Source of the DNA: Comamonadaceae bacterium | GTDB taxonomy: Bacteria > Pseudomonadota > Gammaproteobacteria > Burkholderiales > Burkholderiaceae_C | Assembly: GCA_947450695.1 (NCBI GenBank) | Contig: CANFWV010000025.1 | Location: 1-42,330, forward strand | DNA: 42,330 nucleotides | Reading direction: 5' to 3' | Part shown: one piece after another, positions 1 through 9,191 of the stretch | How the letters are laid out: every line of letters begins with the position of its first letter | Position numbering within the stretch: position 1 is the first letter of the stretch | Translations under genes and position numbers: made by a program | The notes under the pieces: model-generated | Seen by the model: the letters and a program-made list of their open reading frames with translations, nothing else | What the model was told of the DNA's origin: nothing | Databases searched by the model: none

Positions 1-223
1 CTCAAGGCTGTACGACTTCGAAATGCGCAAGCGTCAAGCCGAGCAGCAAAAGCTCGAAGACAGCAAGACCGATGTCGGCTGGGGTCACCAGATTCGCAGC
101 TACGTGCTGGACCAAAGCCGCATCAAAGACCTGCGCACCAACTATGAAACCTCGGCCACGCAAAAAGTGCTCGATGGTGATCTAGACCCCTTTATTGAAG
201 CGTCGCTGAAGCAAGGCGTCTGA
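1..223 (+). CDS. prfB: Peptide chain release factor 2, C-terminal end (partial)
   Basis: The window opens inside this gene; the reading frame begins at base 2 and stops at 223 (TGA). The visible 73 residues contain the RF2 C-terminal pattern: [11 protein letters not shown], then a helix rich in Q/E/K, then [24 protein letters not shown] and a final [12 protein letters not shown] segment. RF2 recognises UGA and UAA stop codons on the ribosome and triggers peptide release. The GGQ loop and any programmed frameshift site lie upstream of the window and cannot be checked. pepN follows after a 27-base gap. Confidence 0.93.
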   Translation, partial: SRLYDFEMRKRQAEQQKLEDSKTDVGWGHQIRSYVLDQSRIKDLRTNYETSATQKVLDGDLDPFIEASLKQGV

Positions 224-250
224 TGAACAACCATTTTTGGAGGACTTCAC

Positions 251-2959
251 ATGCGTGACGGACAAGCACAGGCCACGGCCATTCACCGCGCTGACTACAC
301 AGCGCCCGCTTACTGGATCGACACGGTGGACCTGTGTTTTGACTTGGACCCGCTCAAGACCCGCGTGCTTAACAAAATGCGCCTGCGTCGTAACCCCGAC
401 GTGCCAGCGCAATCGCTGAAACTAGACGGCGAAGAGCTCAACCTGGCGCGCGTGCTGGTGAACGGCCAGGGCAGCTCGTTCAAGCTCGAAGGCAGTCAGT
501 TGGTACTTGAAAACCTGCCAGAAGGCGAAGCGCCTTTTGACCTGGAAATTTTCACCACCACCTGCCCGTCTAAAAACACCAAGCTGATGGGCTTGTACGT
601 CAGCAACGATTCGTTTTTCACACAGTGTGAAGCCGAAGGTTTTCGGCGCATCACCTATTTCTTGGACCGTCCGGATGTGATGACGCACTTCACCGTGACG
701 CTGCGCGCAGACAAGGCCAAGTACCCAGTGCTGCTGTCCAACGGCAATTTGGTGGAACACGGCGATTTGACTGGCACGGCTAACGAAGGCCGGCACTTTG
801 CCAAGTGGGTTGATCCGCACAAAAAACCGAGCTACTTATTTGCCTTGGTGGCCGGCCAATTAGTCGCGCGCGAACAGCGCATCACAGCCCGCAACGGAAA
901 AGACCACCTGCTGCAGGTGTATGTCCGCCCGGGCGATTTGGACAAGACCGAGCACGCCATGAATTCGCTGATGGCGTCGGTCGTCTGGGACGAAGCGCGC
1001 TTTGGTTTGCCGCTGGATCTGGAGCGCTTCATGATCGTCGCCACCAGCGACTTCAACATGGGCGCGATGGAAAACAAGGGCCTGAACATCTTCAACACCA
1101 AGTATGTGTTGGCGAGCCAAGCCACCGCCACGGATGCTGACTTCAGCAACATCGAGAGCGTTGTTGGCCACGAGTACTTTCACAACTGGACCGGTAACCG
1201 CATCACCTGCCGCGACTGGTTTCAGCTGAGCCTGAAAGAAGGCCTGACGGTGTTTCGTGACCAAGAGTTTTCGCAAGACCTCTGCCGCGAAGCGTCGGCC
1301 CGGGCCGTTAAGCGTATTGAAGACGTGCGCGTGCTGCGCACGGCGCAGTTCCCCGAAGACGCCGGCCCGATGGCGCACCCGGTGCGCCCCGACAGCTACA
1401 TCGAAATCAACAACTTCTACACCGTCACGATTTACGAAAAAGGCGCTGAAGTTGTCCGCATGATGCAGACCTTGGTAGGTCGCGACGGCTTTGCCAAAGG
1501 CATGACGCTCTACTTCGAACGCCACGACGGTCACGCCGTGACCTGCGATGACTTTGTGCAAGCATTGGCAGACGCCAACCCCGGCTCCAAGCTGGCCCAG
1601 TTACTACCGCAATTCAAACGCTGGTACAGCCAAGCCGGCACACCACGCGTGCAGGCCGAAGGTCGCTTTGATGCAGCCGCACGCACCTACACGCTGCAAC
1701 TGTCGCAAAGCTGCGCCCCGACCACCGGCCAGAGCGTCAAAGAACCCTTTGTCATCCCGGTTGGCCTTGGCTTGCTAGGTGCCGACGGCACCGACTTGCC
1801 ACTGCAACTGACCGGCGAAGACAGCCCCGCGCCCACACTCCGCACCTTGGTCCTGACGCAGACTAGCGAGAGCTTCACCTTTGTCAACATCGACGCTGAA
1901 CCCGTGCCGTCCATCCTGCGTGGTTTCACCGCGCCGGTGGTGCTGGAGTTTGACTACAGCAACGCGCAACTGCTGCACCTGCTGGCCCACGACAGTGACG
2001 CCTTCAACCGCTGGGAAGCCGGCCAACGTCTGGCCATTCGCTTGGCGATCCAGTCGATCAACGACACCGCTGCACCGGTTAGCCCTGCGGCGCTTGACGA
2101 CAGCTACGTTGAAGCTATGCGCGCCGTGCTGCGGCATCCCACGCTGGACGCCGCGTTTAAGGAACTCGTGCTGACGCTGCCGTCTGAAACCTATCTGGCC
2201 GAGCAGCTTGACGTGGTTGACCCACAGCGCATTCACGCAGTGCGCGAGTCCATGCGCCTGCAGTTGGCCGTCGCACTGGCGCACGAATGGGCTGAGACTT
2301 ACGAGAGCTGCCACGACAACGGGGCGTACTCACCTGACTCCCTGTCGTCCGGTCGCCGCGCACTGGCCGGCATGGCGCTGACGAATCTCTGCTTGGCGGC
2401 GCAAGCCTCTGGTGAGCAGACTTGGCCCGAGCGCACGCTGCAAACCTTCACCAACGCCGGCAACATGACCGACCGCTTCAACGCGCTCTCAGCTCTGACC
2501 GCCAGCGGTCACGCCTTGGCCCATGTCGCACTGCCGCGTTTTCACGCGCTGTTCAAAGCCGAAGCGCTGGTCATTGACAAATGGTTCAGCCTGCAAGCCG
2601 GTGCTATCGACCGTGCCGGCAACGTGTTGCCAGCCGTGCGCCAACTCATGAAGCACGCCGACTTCAGCCTGCGCAACCCGAACCGGGCCCGCAGTGTCAT
2701 CAGCACCTTCTGTCAAGGCAACCCTGGCGCGTTTCATCGGGCCGACGCCGCAGGCTACGTGTTCTGGGCAGACCGCGTGATCGAGCTCGACGCAATGAAC
2801 CCGCAGGTCGCGGCACGCTTGGCACGTGCGCTTGACCGCTGGAAAAAACTCGCTGAGCCTTACCGCACCGCCGCCCGCGAAGCCATCGCCCGCGTGGCGG
2901 CCCGCTCAGACTTGAGCAACGACGTGCGCGAAGTGGTTTCACGCGCCTTGGCAGATTGA
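251..2959 (+). CDS. pepN: Aminopeptidase N (M1 family)
   Basis: A 902-residue cytoplasmic zinc aminopeptidase that removes N-terminal residues from peptides; gammaproteobacterial PepN is about 870 residues. The exopeptidase motif GAMEN is at residues 271-275. The zinc site HEYFH begins at residue 307, and the second zinc ligand Glu lies downstream in [13 protein letters not shown]. The long helical C-terminal region typical of PepN is present and ends in a [19 protein letters not shown] segment. The start at 251 is supported by a near-perfect GGAGG eight bases upstream. fbp begins 11 bases after the stop, so the two are probably co-transcribed. Confidence 0.96.
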   Translation: MRDGQAQATAIHRADYTAPAYWIDTVDLCFDLDPLKTRVLNKMRLRRNPDVPAQSLKLDGEELNLARVLVNGQGSSFKLEGSQLVLENLPEGEAPFDLEIFTTTCPSKNTKLMGLYVSNDSFFTQCEAEGFRRITYFLDRPDVMTHFTVTLRADKAKYPVLLSNGNLVEHGDLTGTANEGRHFAKWVDPHKKPSYLFALVAGQLVAREQRITARNGKDHLLQVYVRPGDLDKTEHAMNSLMASVVWDEARFGLPLDLERFMIVATSDFNMGAMENKGLNIFNTKYVLASQATATDADFSNIESVVGHEYFHNWTGNRITCRDWFQLSLKEGLTVFRDQEFSQDLCREASARAVKRIEDVRVLRTAQFPEDAGPMAHPVRPDSYIEINNFYTVTIYEKGAEVVRMMQTLVGRDGFAKGMTLYFERHDGHAVTCDDFVQALADANPGSKLAQLLPQFKRWYSQAGTPRVQAEGRFDAAARTYTLQLSQSCAPTTGQSVKEPFVIPVGLGLLGADGTDLPLQLTGEDSPAPTLRTLVLTQTSESFTFVNIDAEPVPSILRGFTAPVVLEFDYSNAQLLHLLAHDSDAFNRWEAGQRLAIRLAIQSINDTAAPVSPAALDDSYVEAMRAVLRHPTLDAAFKELVLTLPSETYLAEQLDVVDPQRIHAVRESMRLQLAVALAHEWAETYESCHDNGAYSPDSLSSGRRALAGMALTNLCLAAQASGEQTWPERTLQTFTNAGNMTDRFNALSALTASGHALAHVALPRFHALFKAEALVIDKWFSLQAGAIDRAGNVLPAVRQLMKHADFSLRNPNRARSVISTFCQGNPGAFHRADAAGYVFWADRVIELDAMNPQVAARLARALDRWKKLAEPYRTAAREAIARVAARSDLSNDVREVVSRALAD

Positions 2960-2970
2960 TCAGGACACAC

Positions 2971-3987
2971 ATGACTCAAAAAATATCCCTCACCCGCTAC
3001 CTCGTCGAACAACAACGCTCTGCCGGGCACATCCCCGCGCAGCTGCGCTTGCTGATTGAAGTCGTCGCGCGCGCTTGCAAGGGCATCAGCCAAGCCGTCA
3101 GCAAAGGCGCTCTGGGTGGCGAAAACAGCGTCATGGGTTCTGCCGGTAGCGAGAACGTGCAAGGTGAAGTCCAGAAAAAACTCGACATCATCGCCAACGA
3201 AGTGCTGATCGAAGCCAATGAATGGGGCGGTCACTTGGCCGCCATGGCGTCTGAAGAAATGGACGACATCTACGTCGTGCCGAACCGCTACCCGCAAGGC
3301 GAATACCTGCTGCTGTTTGACCCACTCGACGGCTCCAGCAACATCGATATCAACGGCGGCATCGGCACCATTTTCAGCGTGCTCAAAAAGCCAGAAGGCA
3401 GCACCGGCGTTGAGCAACAAGACTTCTTGCAGCCGGGCAAGCAGCAAGTGGCGGCAGGCTATTGCATCTACGGCCCACAAACCACTCTGGTGCTCACCGT
3501 GGGCGACGGCGTGGCCATGTTCACGCTCGACCGCGAGCAAGGCTCGTTTGTGCTGATCACAGAGAACGTACAGATCCCGGAAGACACGCAAGAATTTGCC
3601 ATCAATATGAGCAACATGCGGCATTGGGATGAGCCCATCAAGCGCTACATCGACGAATGCCTGCAAGGCAAAGCAGGCCCACGCGGCAAGGACTTCAACA
3701 TGCGTTGGGTCGCGGCGATGGTCGCAGACGTGCACCGCATCCTCACACGCGGCGGCGTCTTTTTGTACCCTTGGGACAAACGCGAGCCCGAAAAACCAGG
3801 CAAGCTCCGCCTGCTCTATGAAGCTAACCCGATGAGCTGGCTGGTCGAACAAGCCGGCGGCGCCGCGACCAACACCCAGCAGCGCATTCTGGACATTCAG
3901 CCCGACAAACTGCACCAACGCGTGAGCGTGGTGCTGGGTTCCAAAAACGAAGTTGAGCGCATTACCAGCTACCACGCTGGGCTATAA
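2971..3987 (+). CDS. fbp: Fructose-1,6-bisphosphatase class 1
   Basis: A 338-residue enzyme that hydrolyses fructose 1,6-bisphosphate to fructose 6-phosphate in gluconeogenesis. The metal-binding signature [10 protein letters not shown] begins at residue 117, followed by GTIFSV. The C-terminal substrate region includes [19 protein letters not shown] chose ATG 2971 because AGGA lies six bases upstream; an upstream start at 2956 would overlap the pepN stop and add residues unlike the family. The stop codon TAA lies inside the -10 hexamer of the following tRNA-Thr gene. Confidence 0.96.
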   Translation: MTQKISLTRYLVEQQRSAGHIPAQLRLLIEVVARACKGISQAVSKGALGGENSVMGSAGSENVQGEVQKKLDIIANEVLIEANEWGGHLAAMASEEMDDIYVVPNRYPQGEYLLLFDPLDGSSNIDINGGIGTIFSVLKKPEGSTGVEQQDFLQPGKQQVAAGYCIYGPQTTLVLTVGDGVAMFTLDREQGSFVLITENVQIPEDTQEFAINMSNMRHWDEPIKRYIDECLQGKAGPRGKDFNMRWVAAMVADVHRILTRGGVFLYPWDKREPEKPGKLRLLYEANPMSWLVEQAGGAATNTQQRILDIQPDKLHQRVSVVLGSKNEVERITSYHAGL

Positions 3988-3988
3988 T
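3961..3988 (+). promoter_or_regulatory. Promoter of tRNA-Thr, embedded in the end of fbp
   Basis: A perfect TATAAT at 3983-3988 sits 12 bases before the tRNA-Thr 5' end. The fbp stop codon (3985-3987) is part of this hexamer. The best -35 at a suitable distance (ATTACC, 3961-3966, 16-base spacer) is weak. Confidence 0.65.
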
Positions 3989-3999
3989 TTCGCCCTTGT

Positions 4000-4075
4000 G
4001 CCGCTTTAGCTCAGTTGGTAGAGCAGCTCCTTCGTAAGGAGAAGGTCGTCAGTTCGACTCCGACAAGTGGCACCA
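4000..4075 (+). tRNA. tRNA-Thr (anticodon CGT)
   Basis: A complete 76-base cloverleaf with encoded CCA. The acceptor stem GCCGCTT pairs with AAGTGGC. The D arm contains AGCTCAGTTGGTAGAGC. The anticodon loop TTCGTAA gives CGT (reads ACG), and the T arm contains GTTCGACTC. A rho-independent terminator follows 11 bases later. Confidence 0.96.
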
Positions 4076-4086
4076 ATCAACATCAG

Positions 4087-4122
4087 GGTTTGTTGCTATT
4101 CATTTAGCAGCAAACCTTTTTT
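4087..4122 (+). terminator. Rho-independent terminator of tRNA-Thr
   Basis: A 12-bp stem (4087-4098 with 4105-4116, including one G-T wobble) has a six-base loop TTCATT and is followed at once by six T residues, then more T-rich sequence. It would end the pepN-fbp-tRNA transcript. Confidence 0.9.
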
Positions 4123-4341
4123 GTTTTGTGACTGTGTCGGCAATCTGTAAGCAACTTGTCCAAATGCGGCGCGCTGACACTTTCAGTACGACAACCCCGA
4201 CATTACCGACTCATGTTCACCTCAACGATATGACTGCGTCCAAGCACCCCTAAATTTTCCGACACTGCGTTGCAGGCTGGTACTCCTCTAATTCAGCAGA
4301 ATTATTTCATTCTGCAATGAAACGCCGCCCAAACTCATGGG
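4123..4341. other. Intergenic stretch without a recognisable gene
   Basis: No open frame resembling a known protein is seen. A 7-bp hairpin with perfect arms (4296-4302 and 4309-4315, loop TATTTC) lies just past the end of the higA remnant. It has no T tract on either strand, so I do not call it a terminator. Confidence 0.5.
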
Positions 4342-4727
4342 TCATACCAACATCGCTGGCGCTGGCTGAACGCGTATGGGCTTGGCCTTGAAACGCTGCG
4401 CGGCTTGCCAAACGTCGTACGCGCTTTGTTCCGCAAGCCATAGTCGGGCTTCGCCGCCACGCTCCACACCTAACCAGACTTCGATACGCAAGGCCATTTC
4501 GGGCGAGATTGCAGCGCGGCCATTCAGCACACGGGAAAGTGCCCCTTCAAATCGTTTGACAACGGGTGCAAGCCCCAGCCTGGCAGGTTCATCTCTTGGT
4601 CTCGGATAGCCACATCAAGACGTGCCAACAGTCGAGCCAGCTTGGACGCATGGTCTGGTCGAATGCCTGCTTTTGTGCCACGCTCAAAGAATGCCTGCAG
4701 CCCTTTATGACCGAATGACTTAATCAT
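4342..4727 (-). pseudogene. Fused remnant of a higBA toxin-antitoxin pair
   Basis: Reading down from ATG 4727, the protein starts like a HigB/RelE-type toxin (MIKSFGHKGLQAFFERGTK, then LARLLARLD, then NLPGWGLHPLSNDLKGH) but loses the C-terminal third and stops at 4524. In another frame at the same point, sequence typical of the HigA antitoxin begins (ALSRVLNGRAAISPEMALR, then LWLAEQSAYDVWQA) and runs to the stop at 4342. The HigA N-terminus with most of its helix-turn-helix is missing. The simplest reading is one deletion that removed the end of higB and the start of higA. Neither half should work: the toxin lacks its catalytic C-terminal strand and the antitoxin lacks most of its DNA-binding domain. 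An open frame continues upstream of 4727 to 4895 but I do not recognise it. Confidence 0.82.
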
Positions 4728-5105
4728 GTTTCCGGCCTGCTCCAAAATGTACGCTTCAATCAGCGCCAGGTCAGGCCTTAGCGCATCAATGCAACGCGGC
4801 CTGTAACCCTCTGCAATTGAATAAGGGGAATAGCCCATCACTAGGGTCATTCCCCTCGAGACAGCGGTCAGCCAACTTGTACACAGCCAAGACAACCCCG
4901 TCGATCAACCCTAAAAAGAGCATGCCACTCACAGGGTTTATACGTAAAGTTGAACTTTTAGAAATTTAAACCAGCAAAATATCAACGTTATTCATTAATT
5001 AATGATGACAAATGATAAAAAATAATGCTTCTCAGAAATTTATACCAGTTCCTGACCGAAGCAAAACGAATGTCATTTCGGTTTACAACATCACAGGAAA
5101 TTAAA
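4728..5105. other. AT-rich intergenic region upstream of the outer membrane gene
   Basis: No recognised gene. AT content rises sharply from about 4940. The region holds a 14-bp perfect palindrome at 4992-5005 and presumably the promoter of the downstream barrel gene, although I could not assign a convincing -35/-10 pair. Confidence 0.5.
4992..5005. promoter_or_regulatory. AT-only-core perfect palindrome, possible operator
   Basis: TCATTAATTAATGA is a perfect 14-bp palindrome 100 bases upstream of the barrel gene start. It could bind a regulator, but AT-rich palindromes also arise by chance. No family is assigned. Confidence 0.3.
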
Positions 5106-5699
5106 ATGAAAAAAGTTCTGATCGCAGCTGCTGTAGCAGCTTCATGCATCGCTCCACAGGCGTTTGCACAAACCAATGGCGCCAGTGGCTTCACCGGCTT
5201 CAGTGCTGCCGCCAACGCCAATGCGTCCACATCTTCTACTGAAGTGCGCAGCGGCAATGGCTACGCAGACATGGGTAAAAGCTCCCAAGATGTGAGCTTG
5301 CAAGCCGCTTATGGCTTCGCTATGGGCAACAACTACGTTCTGGGCCTAGGCGCTACCTATGGACTGGGTGACTTGAAATATGGTTCATCGAGCGTCGGCG
5401 CTGGTAACTTGAAGGGTAAAGATGCTTACTCCATCTACCTTGAGCCAGGCTATGCCATCAGCAATTCCACTTTGGTCTATGGAAAGCTGGCCTATCTGAG
5501 CATGAAGGGTGAAGTTCGTGGCGCCAGCGAAGACTTTAGCGGTGTTGGCTACGGCGTCGGTATTCGTCACAAGTTGAACAAGAACCTGTTCCTCCAAGGT
5601 GAAATTACCCAGTCTGAGTACAGCGACGAAACGATGCTCAACACGACGTACAAGCCTTCTGGAACCACGGGAACAGTGGGTATCGGCTACCAGTTCTAA
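5106..5699 (+). CDS. Small outer membrane beta-barrel protein
   Basis: A 197-residue protein with a clear Sec signal peptide (MKKVLIAAAVAASCIAPQAFAQ, cleavage probably after AFA). The mature part alternates polar and hydrophobic residues in short strands such as NNYVLGLGATYGL, AYSIYLEPGYAI and TLVYGKLAYLSM. It ends in GTVGIGYQF; the terminal Phe is the usual BAM recognition residue. It resembles the OmpA-barrel/opacity-protein group of eight-stranded porin-like proteins; no OmpA peptidoglycan-binding domain is present. The ATG at 5106 is preferred over an upstream frame extension because the signal peptide starts there and CAGGAAA precedes it. Its function beyond outer membrane location is not known. 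Confidence 0.82.
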   Translation: MKKVLIAAAVAASCIAPQAFAQTNGASGFTGFSAAANANASTSSTEVRSGNGYADMGKSSQDVSLQAAYGFAMGNNYVLGLGATYGLGDLKYGSSSVGAGNLKGKDAYSIYLEPGYAISNSTLVYGKLAYLSMKGEVRGASEDFSGVGYGVGIRHKLNKNLFLQGEITQSEYSDETMLNTTYKPSGTTGTVGIGYQF

Positions 5700-5714
5700 T
5701 CAAGCTCACAGTCC

Positions 5715-5739
5715 AAAAACCCGCTTCGGCGGGTTTTTT
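5715..5739 (+). terminator. Rho-independent terminator
   Basis: The stem AAAAACCCGC (5715-5724) pairs with GCGGGTTTTT (5729-5738) around a TTCG tetraloop and is flanked by A and T tracts. It follows the barrel gene by 15 bases. Because it has A and T tracts on both sides it may work in both directions and also end the minus-strand yccS-like gene. Confidence 0.93.
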
Positions 5740-5777
5740 CATGGGCAAAATGAACTCATCTACAAAGGTGTATACCG

Positions 5778-7970
5778 TTACAAAACATCAGTGAGCCGCA
5801 TCTTGACCATCTGAGGCATCTGCTCAACCAAGCTGGGTAAAAGCCGCAAAGCCAGTTGCAGCTGGGTGTGCAGCAAACGCTGCAAAGCGCCCAACTCAAC
5901 CGAATCCTGCGCATCGGCGACTTGGGGTTGGATGTCTTTCACCAACGAATCTGGCGACCCTTCAAGAGAACGTTCCAATGCCTGCGCCAAGAGATTGAGT
6001 TGCCGCTGCAAAGTCTCTGCTTTTAGCAGCAAGCCGGCGTCGATGTGCACGAGGTCCAACTCATCACGGTGCGCACCGATGGCAGAAATGTAGTTCAGCA
6101 GCGTGTGCGAATAAATCAAAAATTGACCACTGGCTTCTTTCTGAGCGCTGCTGCCTCGGGACGGTTCCTTGAGCATGGCGGAGTAGGCACCGGAGAGGGC
6201 TGCATCGGCATTGTGCGCATTGCGGCGGGCCAGCCGGTAACCTAGGTTGTCTTGCTTCCCCGCTTGATATTGGGCCAAAATTTCATGCAGGTAACTGGCC
6301 TGCGTCCGCAGTGCGCGTGCCGCCAGACCGGGCCACTGGCGCAACTGCCAGTTGGGCAACACCAGCCAAGCGGCTAAGCCGGCGATGACGGAACCGACGA
6401 CCGTGTCTAACAAACGGGTGGGGATGACGCCCTGCCCCATGCCCATCTGGTGAAAGCTCAGCAACAGCAGCGCAGACACGGCAACGGTGGCCAGCAAGTA
6501 ACGGGTGTGGCGAGACCCTAAAAATACAGCCCCCAGCAAAACGATCAACGCCGACTGCATCATCGGCGTTGGAAAGAGTTGAATCAGCGCCCAACCCAGA
6601 GTCAAGCCAAGTGCCGTGCCCAGGGTGCGCTGCATGAGCCGCGTCAAAGTCGCTGCGTACTGCTGCTGACTGACGAACAAAATGGTTAGCAAGATCCAAT
6701 AACCGTGAGGGTCATGCGTCGCTTGCATGACACAGAAGCCCACCGCCAGCGACACCACCAAGCGAGTGGCATGCCGAAACAAGGGCGATCCGGCTTGCAA
6801 TTGCGCTCGAACACGCAACCATGCTTCAACCAGCGTGGCAGGCTGGCGATCCAACAGACTTTGATCCACGCTGCCTTCAAACGGTTTGAGCGCACCGGCG
6901 AAGACGCCCGCCATGGCTGTCAGGTTATTGCTCAGCGCATTCAGTGCCGGCAGTGAACGATGCGCCTGCGCCAATCCAGCCAAGTAGCCCATGGCTGCAT
7001 GCAAGTCCTCAATCGAGCGGGCTGTGGCACCGTTGTGAAGTGGCTCAGTCTGCGCTCGAATAGCGATAGCCAAACGAAAGGCCTGTTCACCCAACAAGGT
7101 CAGCACACGCTGGCAGCGGTAAAGCACGTCAGAGTGAAAAAAAGCGCTTGATAAGACTTGGTAATCCTCATGCGAAGAACTGGCGCGCTCGTGAATATCT
7201 TGCGCCGCCAAATACTGCTGCATGGAGATCAACAGCCACGCTGGCGCTTGGCCTTGACGCAGCCGGCTGAACAGACTTTCCTTGGTGGCGTTCAATGCCT
7301 CGACCACGCGGGCGTTGTGCAAGACCAAAGCCATGCGGCGTTGAGCCAAGTCGACTTCACGGACCGGCTCAAGCAGTTGCGCCTTCAGGTGCAGGTATTG
7401 CCCCAAGAGCGTGTACAACTTAGACAATCGATGCCGCACCGGCGCTTGCGGCATGACGGCCGACCAAAGCACCGACACCAGTCCATACCAAACCGCACCC
7501 GCCAGCATCAGCGGTGTGCTGATGCTGACCTGTGAGTGGCCGGTTTGTGCCGCCAAAGCCGAATAAATAAACAAGACCATCGCCCCAAAAGCAATGGCCC
7601 GATAACGATCTCCCAAGGCCCCCAGCATGGTGAGTGTGAAGGCCGAAAAAAGCAATACCGCTAACAACAACGCTGGCCACGGCAAGGTGACCCAAACTGC
7701 CAAGGCCACCAAAGTGAAAGCCACCATGGTGATGAGTTGCGCGCGCAGGCGGCCTTGCCAGTTGTCATCGGTTTCTGTCAATGCGCTGGCAATGACACCC
7801 AATAACACAGGCATTAGCTCGCCTTGCCGCTGCGACAACCAATCAAACATCAGAACGCAAGCCAGCGCCACCAGTGCGCGAGCGCCACGCGTGTAGCCTT
7901 CGTGGTTCTGGGTGCGCTGACGCGCGCGCCTCAAGCGTTCGTCAAGTCCTGTCAAGCGAAAGTAGTTCAT
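5778..7970 (-). CDS. YccS/FUSC-family inner membrane protein
   Basis: A 730-residue protein with two hydrophobic blocks separated by long soluble segments, as in the YccS/YhfK family. The first block (about residues 30-180) includes ALVALACVLMFDWL, LLAVLLFSAFTLTMLG and AIAFGAMVLFIYSALA. The second (about residues 410-540) includes LVVSLAVGFCVMQATHDPHGYWILLTILFV and SALIVLLGAVFLGS. The FUSC-type sequence HGYWILLTILFV starts the second block. The family is linked to aromatic-acid or other efflux, but the substrate is not known here. ATG 7970 is chosen over 7988 because AGGA lies at a proper distance from it. The reductase gene upstream is on the same strand, 75 bases away. Confidence 0.82.
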   Translation of the reverse strand: MNYFRLTGLDERLRRARQRTQNHEGYTRGARALVALACVLMFDWLSQRQGELMPVLLGVIASALTETDDNWQGRLRAQLITMVAFTLVALAVWVTLPWPALLLAVLLFSAFTLTMLGALGDRYRAIAFGAMVLFIYSALAAQTGHSQVSISTPLMLAGAVWYGLVSVLWSAVMPQAPVRHRLSKLYTLLGQYLHLKAQLLEPVREVDLAQRRMALVLHNARVVEALNATKESLFSRLRQGQAPAWLLISMQQYLAAQDIHERASSSHEDYQVLSSAFFHSDVLYRCQRVLTLLGEQAFRLAIAIRAQTEPLHNGATARSIEDLHAAMGYLAGLAQAHRSLPALNALSNNLTAMAGVFAGALKPFEGSVDQSLLDRQPATLVEAWLRVRAQLQAGSPLFRHATRLVVSLAVGFCVMQATHDPHGYWILLTILFVSQQQYAATLTRLMQRTLGTALGLTLGWALIQLFPTPMMQSALIVLLGAVFLGSRHTRYLLATVAVSALLLLSFHQMGMGQGVIPTRLLDTVVGSVIAGLAAWLVLPNWQLRQWPGLAARALRTQASYLHEILAQYQAGKQDNLGYRLARRNAHNADAALSGAYSAMLKEPSRGSSAQKEASGQFLIYSHTLLNYISAIGAHRDELDLVHIDAGLLLKAETLQRQLNLLAQALERSLEGSPDSLVKDIQPQVADAQDSVELGALQRLLHTQLQLALRLLPSLVEQMPQMVKMRLTDVL

Positions 7971-8045
7971 ATGATCCTGAATAAGCAAGAAGCATACTCA
8001 AACCGCATGACGCGTGACGTCGTGGCTTGTCGCGATGGTTTCGCG

Positions 8046-9113
8046 TTATGGAATCAACTTCTCTGCGCGCAGCCGAGCGAACAGGCCGGTGAACGAGTCT
8101 TCTGTCACTTGGTAGCCTGTGAAACCGAGCTGTCGGCTGCGCGTCATGTCGGTCATGACTTCGATCGGCCGACCCAGATCTAAATCGGTGTGCCATGCCG
8201 ATGCCAGCTTTTTCAAATCGGGCTCGGCCAGTCCATGCCGCTGCGCCATCTCACGCCAGAGTGCCTCGTCGCCGGCCATCTCGGTTTCAAGTGGGCGAAT
8301 TGTGCCGTCAAAACCAGCCGCTTCGATGCCAAACCAGTTCGCCAATCGGCCCCAGAGCCATTGCCAGCGAAACATGTCTCCGTTGACGATGTTGAAGGCG
8401 GTGTTATGTGCCGCGTCTGTCTCGGACGCCCAGATCACTTGCTTGGCCAACTGGTGTGCATCAGTGACGTCGGACAAGCCCTGCCACTGAGCCGCTGATC
8501 CGGGCCATTGAAACGGGCGACCCGTTTCTTTGCAGATCGACGCATACACGGCCAGCGTGGTGCCCATGTTCATCGCATTGCCAACGGCCTTGCCGATGAC
8601 GGTGTGCGGTCTGTGGACGTTCCAGCTGAAGCCGTCACGCGCGGCAGCTGCAAACACCTCGTCCTCTTGCGCGTAATAAAAATTCTCAATGGCCAGCCGA
8701 GGCTGCTCCTCGCGCAGCGGGGTCTCAGGCAAGGTGCCGGCACTGGCATAGGATTCGAAAGGCCCCAGGTAATGCTTCAGACCGGTGACCAAGGACACAT
8801 GACGCACTGATTTTTTAGGTGCCAATGCCGTCAGCACATTCCGAACCATGCCACCGTTGACCCGAATGTTCTCGGCCTCAGTGGCTTGACGCATCCAGGC
8901 GGTGATGAACACATGGCTTGGTGCGACGTCAGCCAAAGCTTTTTTCAAACTGGCCGGATCGAGCAAGTCAGCAGCGACGGCACGCAGACCGGGGACGCCC
9001 TCCAAAGGACGTCGGGCCAAACCGTACACGGTCCAACCTTTGTCAATCAACTCGGCCACTAAATGACTGCCGCCAATACCACTCGCACCGACGACCAAGG
9101 CTGTTTTCTGCAT
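8046..9113 (-). CDS. PRISE-like NADPH-dependent short-chain reductase
   Basis: A 355-residue Rossmann protein. Residues 9-15 (GASGIGG) form the dinucleotide loop and LARRP at 32-36 suggests NADPH preference. TGLKHYLGPF (residues 110-119) and NFYYAQED (144-151) match the two catalytic signatures of the progesterone 5-beta-reductase/iridoid synthase (PRISE) group, with Lys113 and a Tyr of the FYY motif as expected catalytic residues. The ending SRQLGFTGYQVTEDSFTGLFARLR is also typical. Such enzymes reduce activated C=C bonds of enones; bacterial homologues exist, but the natural substrate here is unknown. A GTG directly before the ATG is a possible alternative start. Confidence 0.82.
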   Translation of the reverse strand: MQKTALVVGASGIGGSHLVAELIDKGWTVYGLARRPLEGVPGLRAVAADLLDPASLKKALADVAPSHVFITAWMRQATEAENIRVNGGMVRNVLTALAPKKSVRHVSLVTGLKHYLGPFESYASAGTLPETPLREEQPRLAIENFYYAQEDEVFAAAARDGFSWNVHRPHTVIGKAVGNAMNMGTTLAVYASICKETGRPFQWPGSAAQWQGLSDVTDAHQLAKQVIWASETDAAHNTAFNIVNGDMFRWQWLWGRLANWFGIEAAGFDGTIRPLETEMAGDEALWREMAQRHGLAEPDLKKLASAWHTDLDLGRPIEVMTDMTRSRQLGFTGYQVTEDSFTGLFARLRAEKLIP

Positions 9114-9191
9114 CACTGACTCACTTCGTTAAAGAATCAGTCTACGGTCGAGTGCGCTTTCAGGTCGCCCCTGACATCACCAACCTTGCCG

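Noticed and set aside
2860..3975. Long minus-strand open frame (371 codons) opposite fbp
   Set aside because: Its codons are the complement of a well-conserved fbp gene, its translation resembles no family, and it has no ribosome binding site. It is a shadow of high-GC coding sequence.
4296..4315. Terminator of the higBA remnant
   Set aside because: The 7-bp stem is perfect, but no T tract follows on either strand.
4728..4895. N-terminal extension of the HigB-like frame
   Set aside because: The frame is open upstream of 4727, but the residues do not match the HigB family, which starts at MIKSF.
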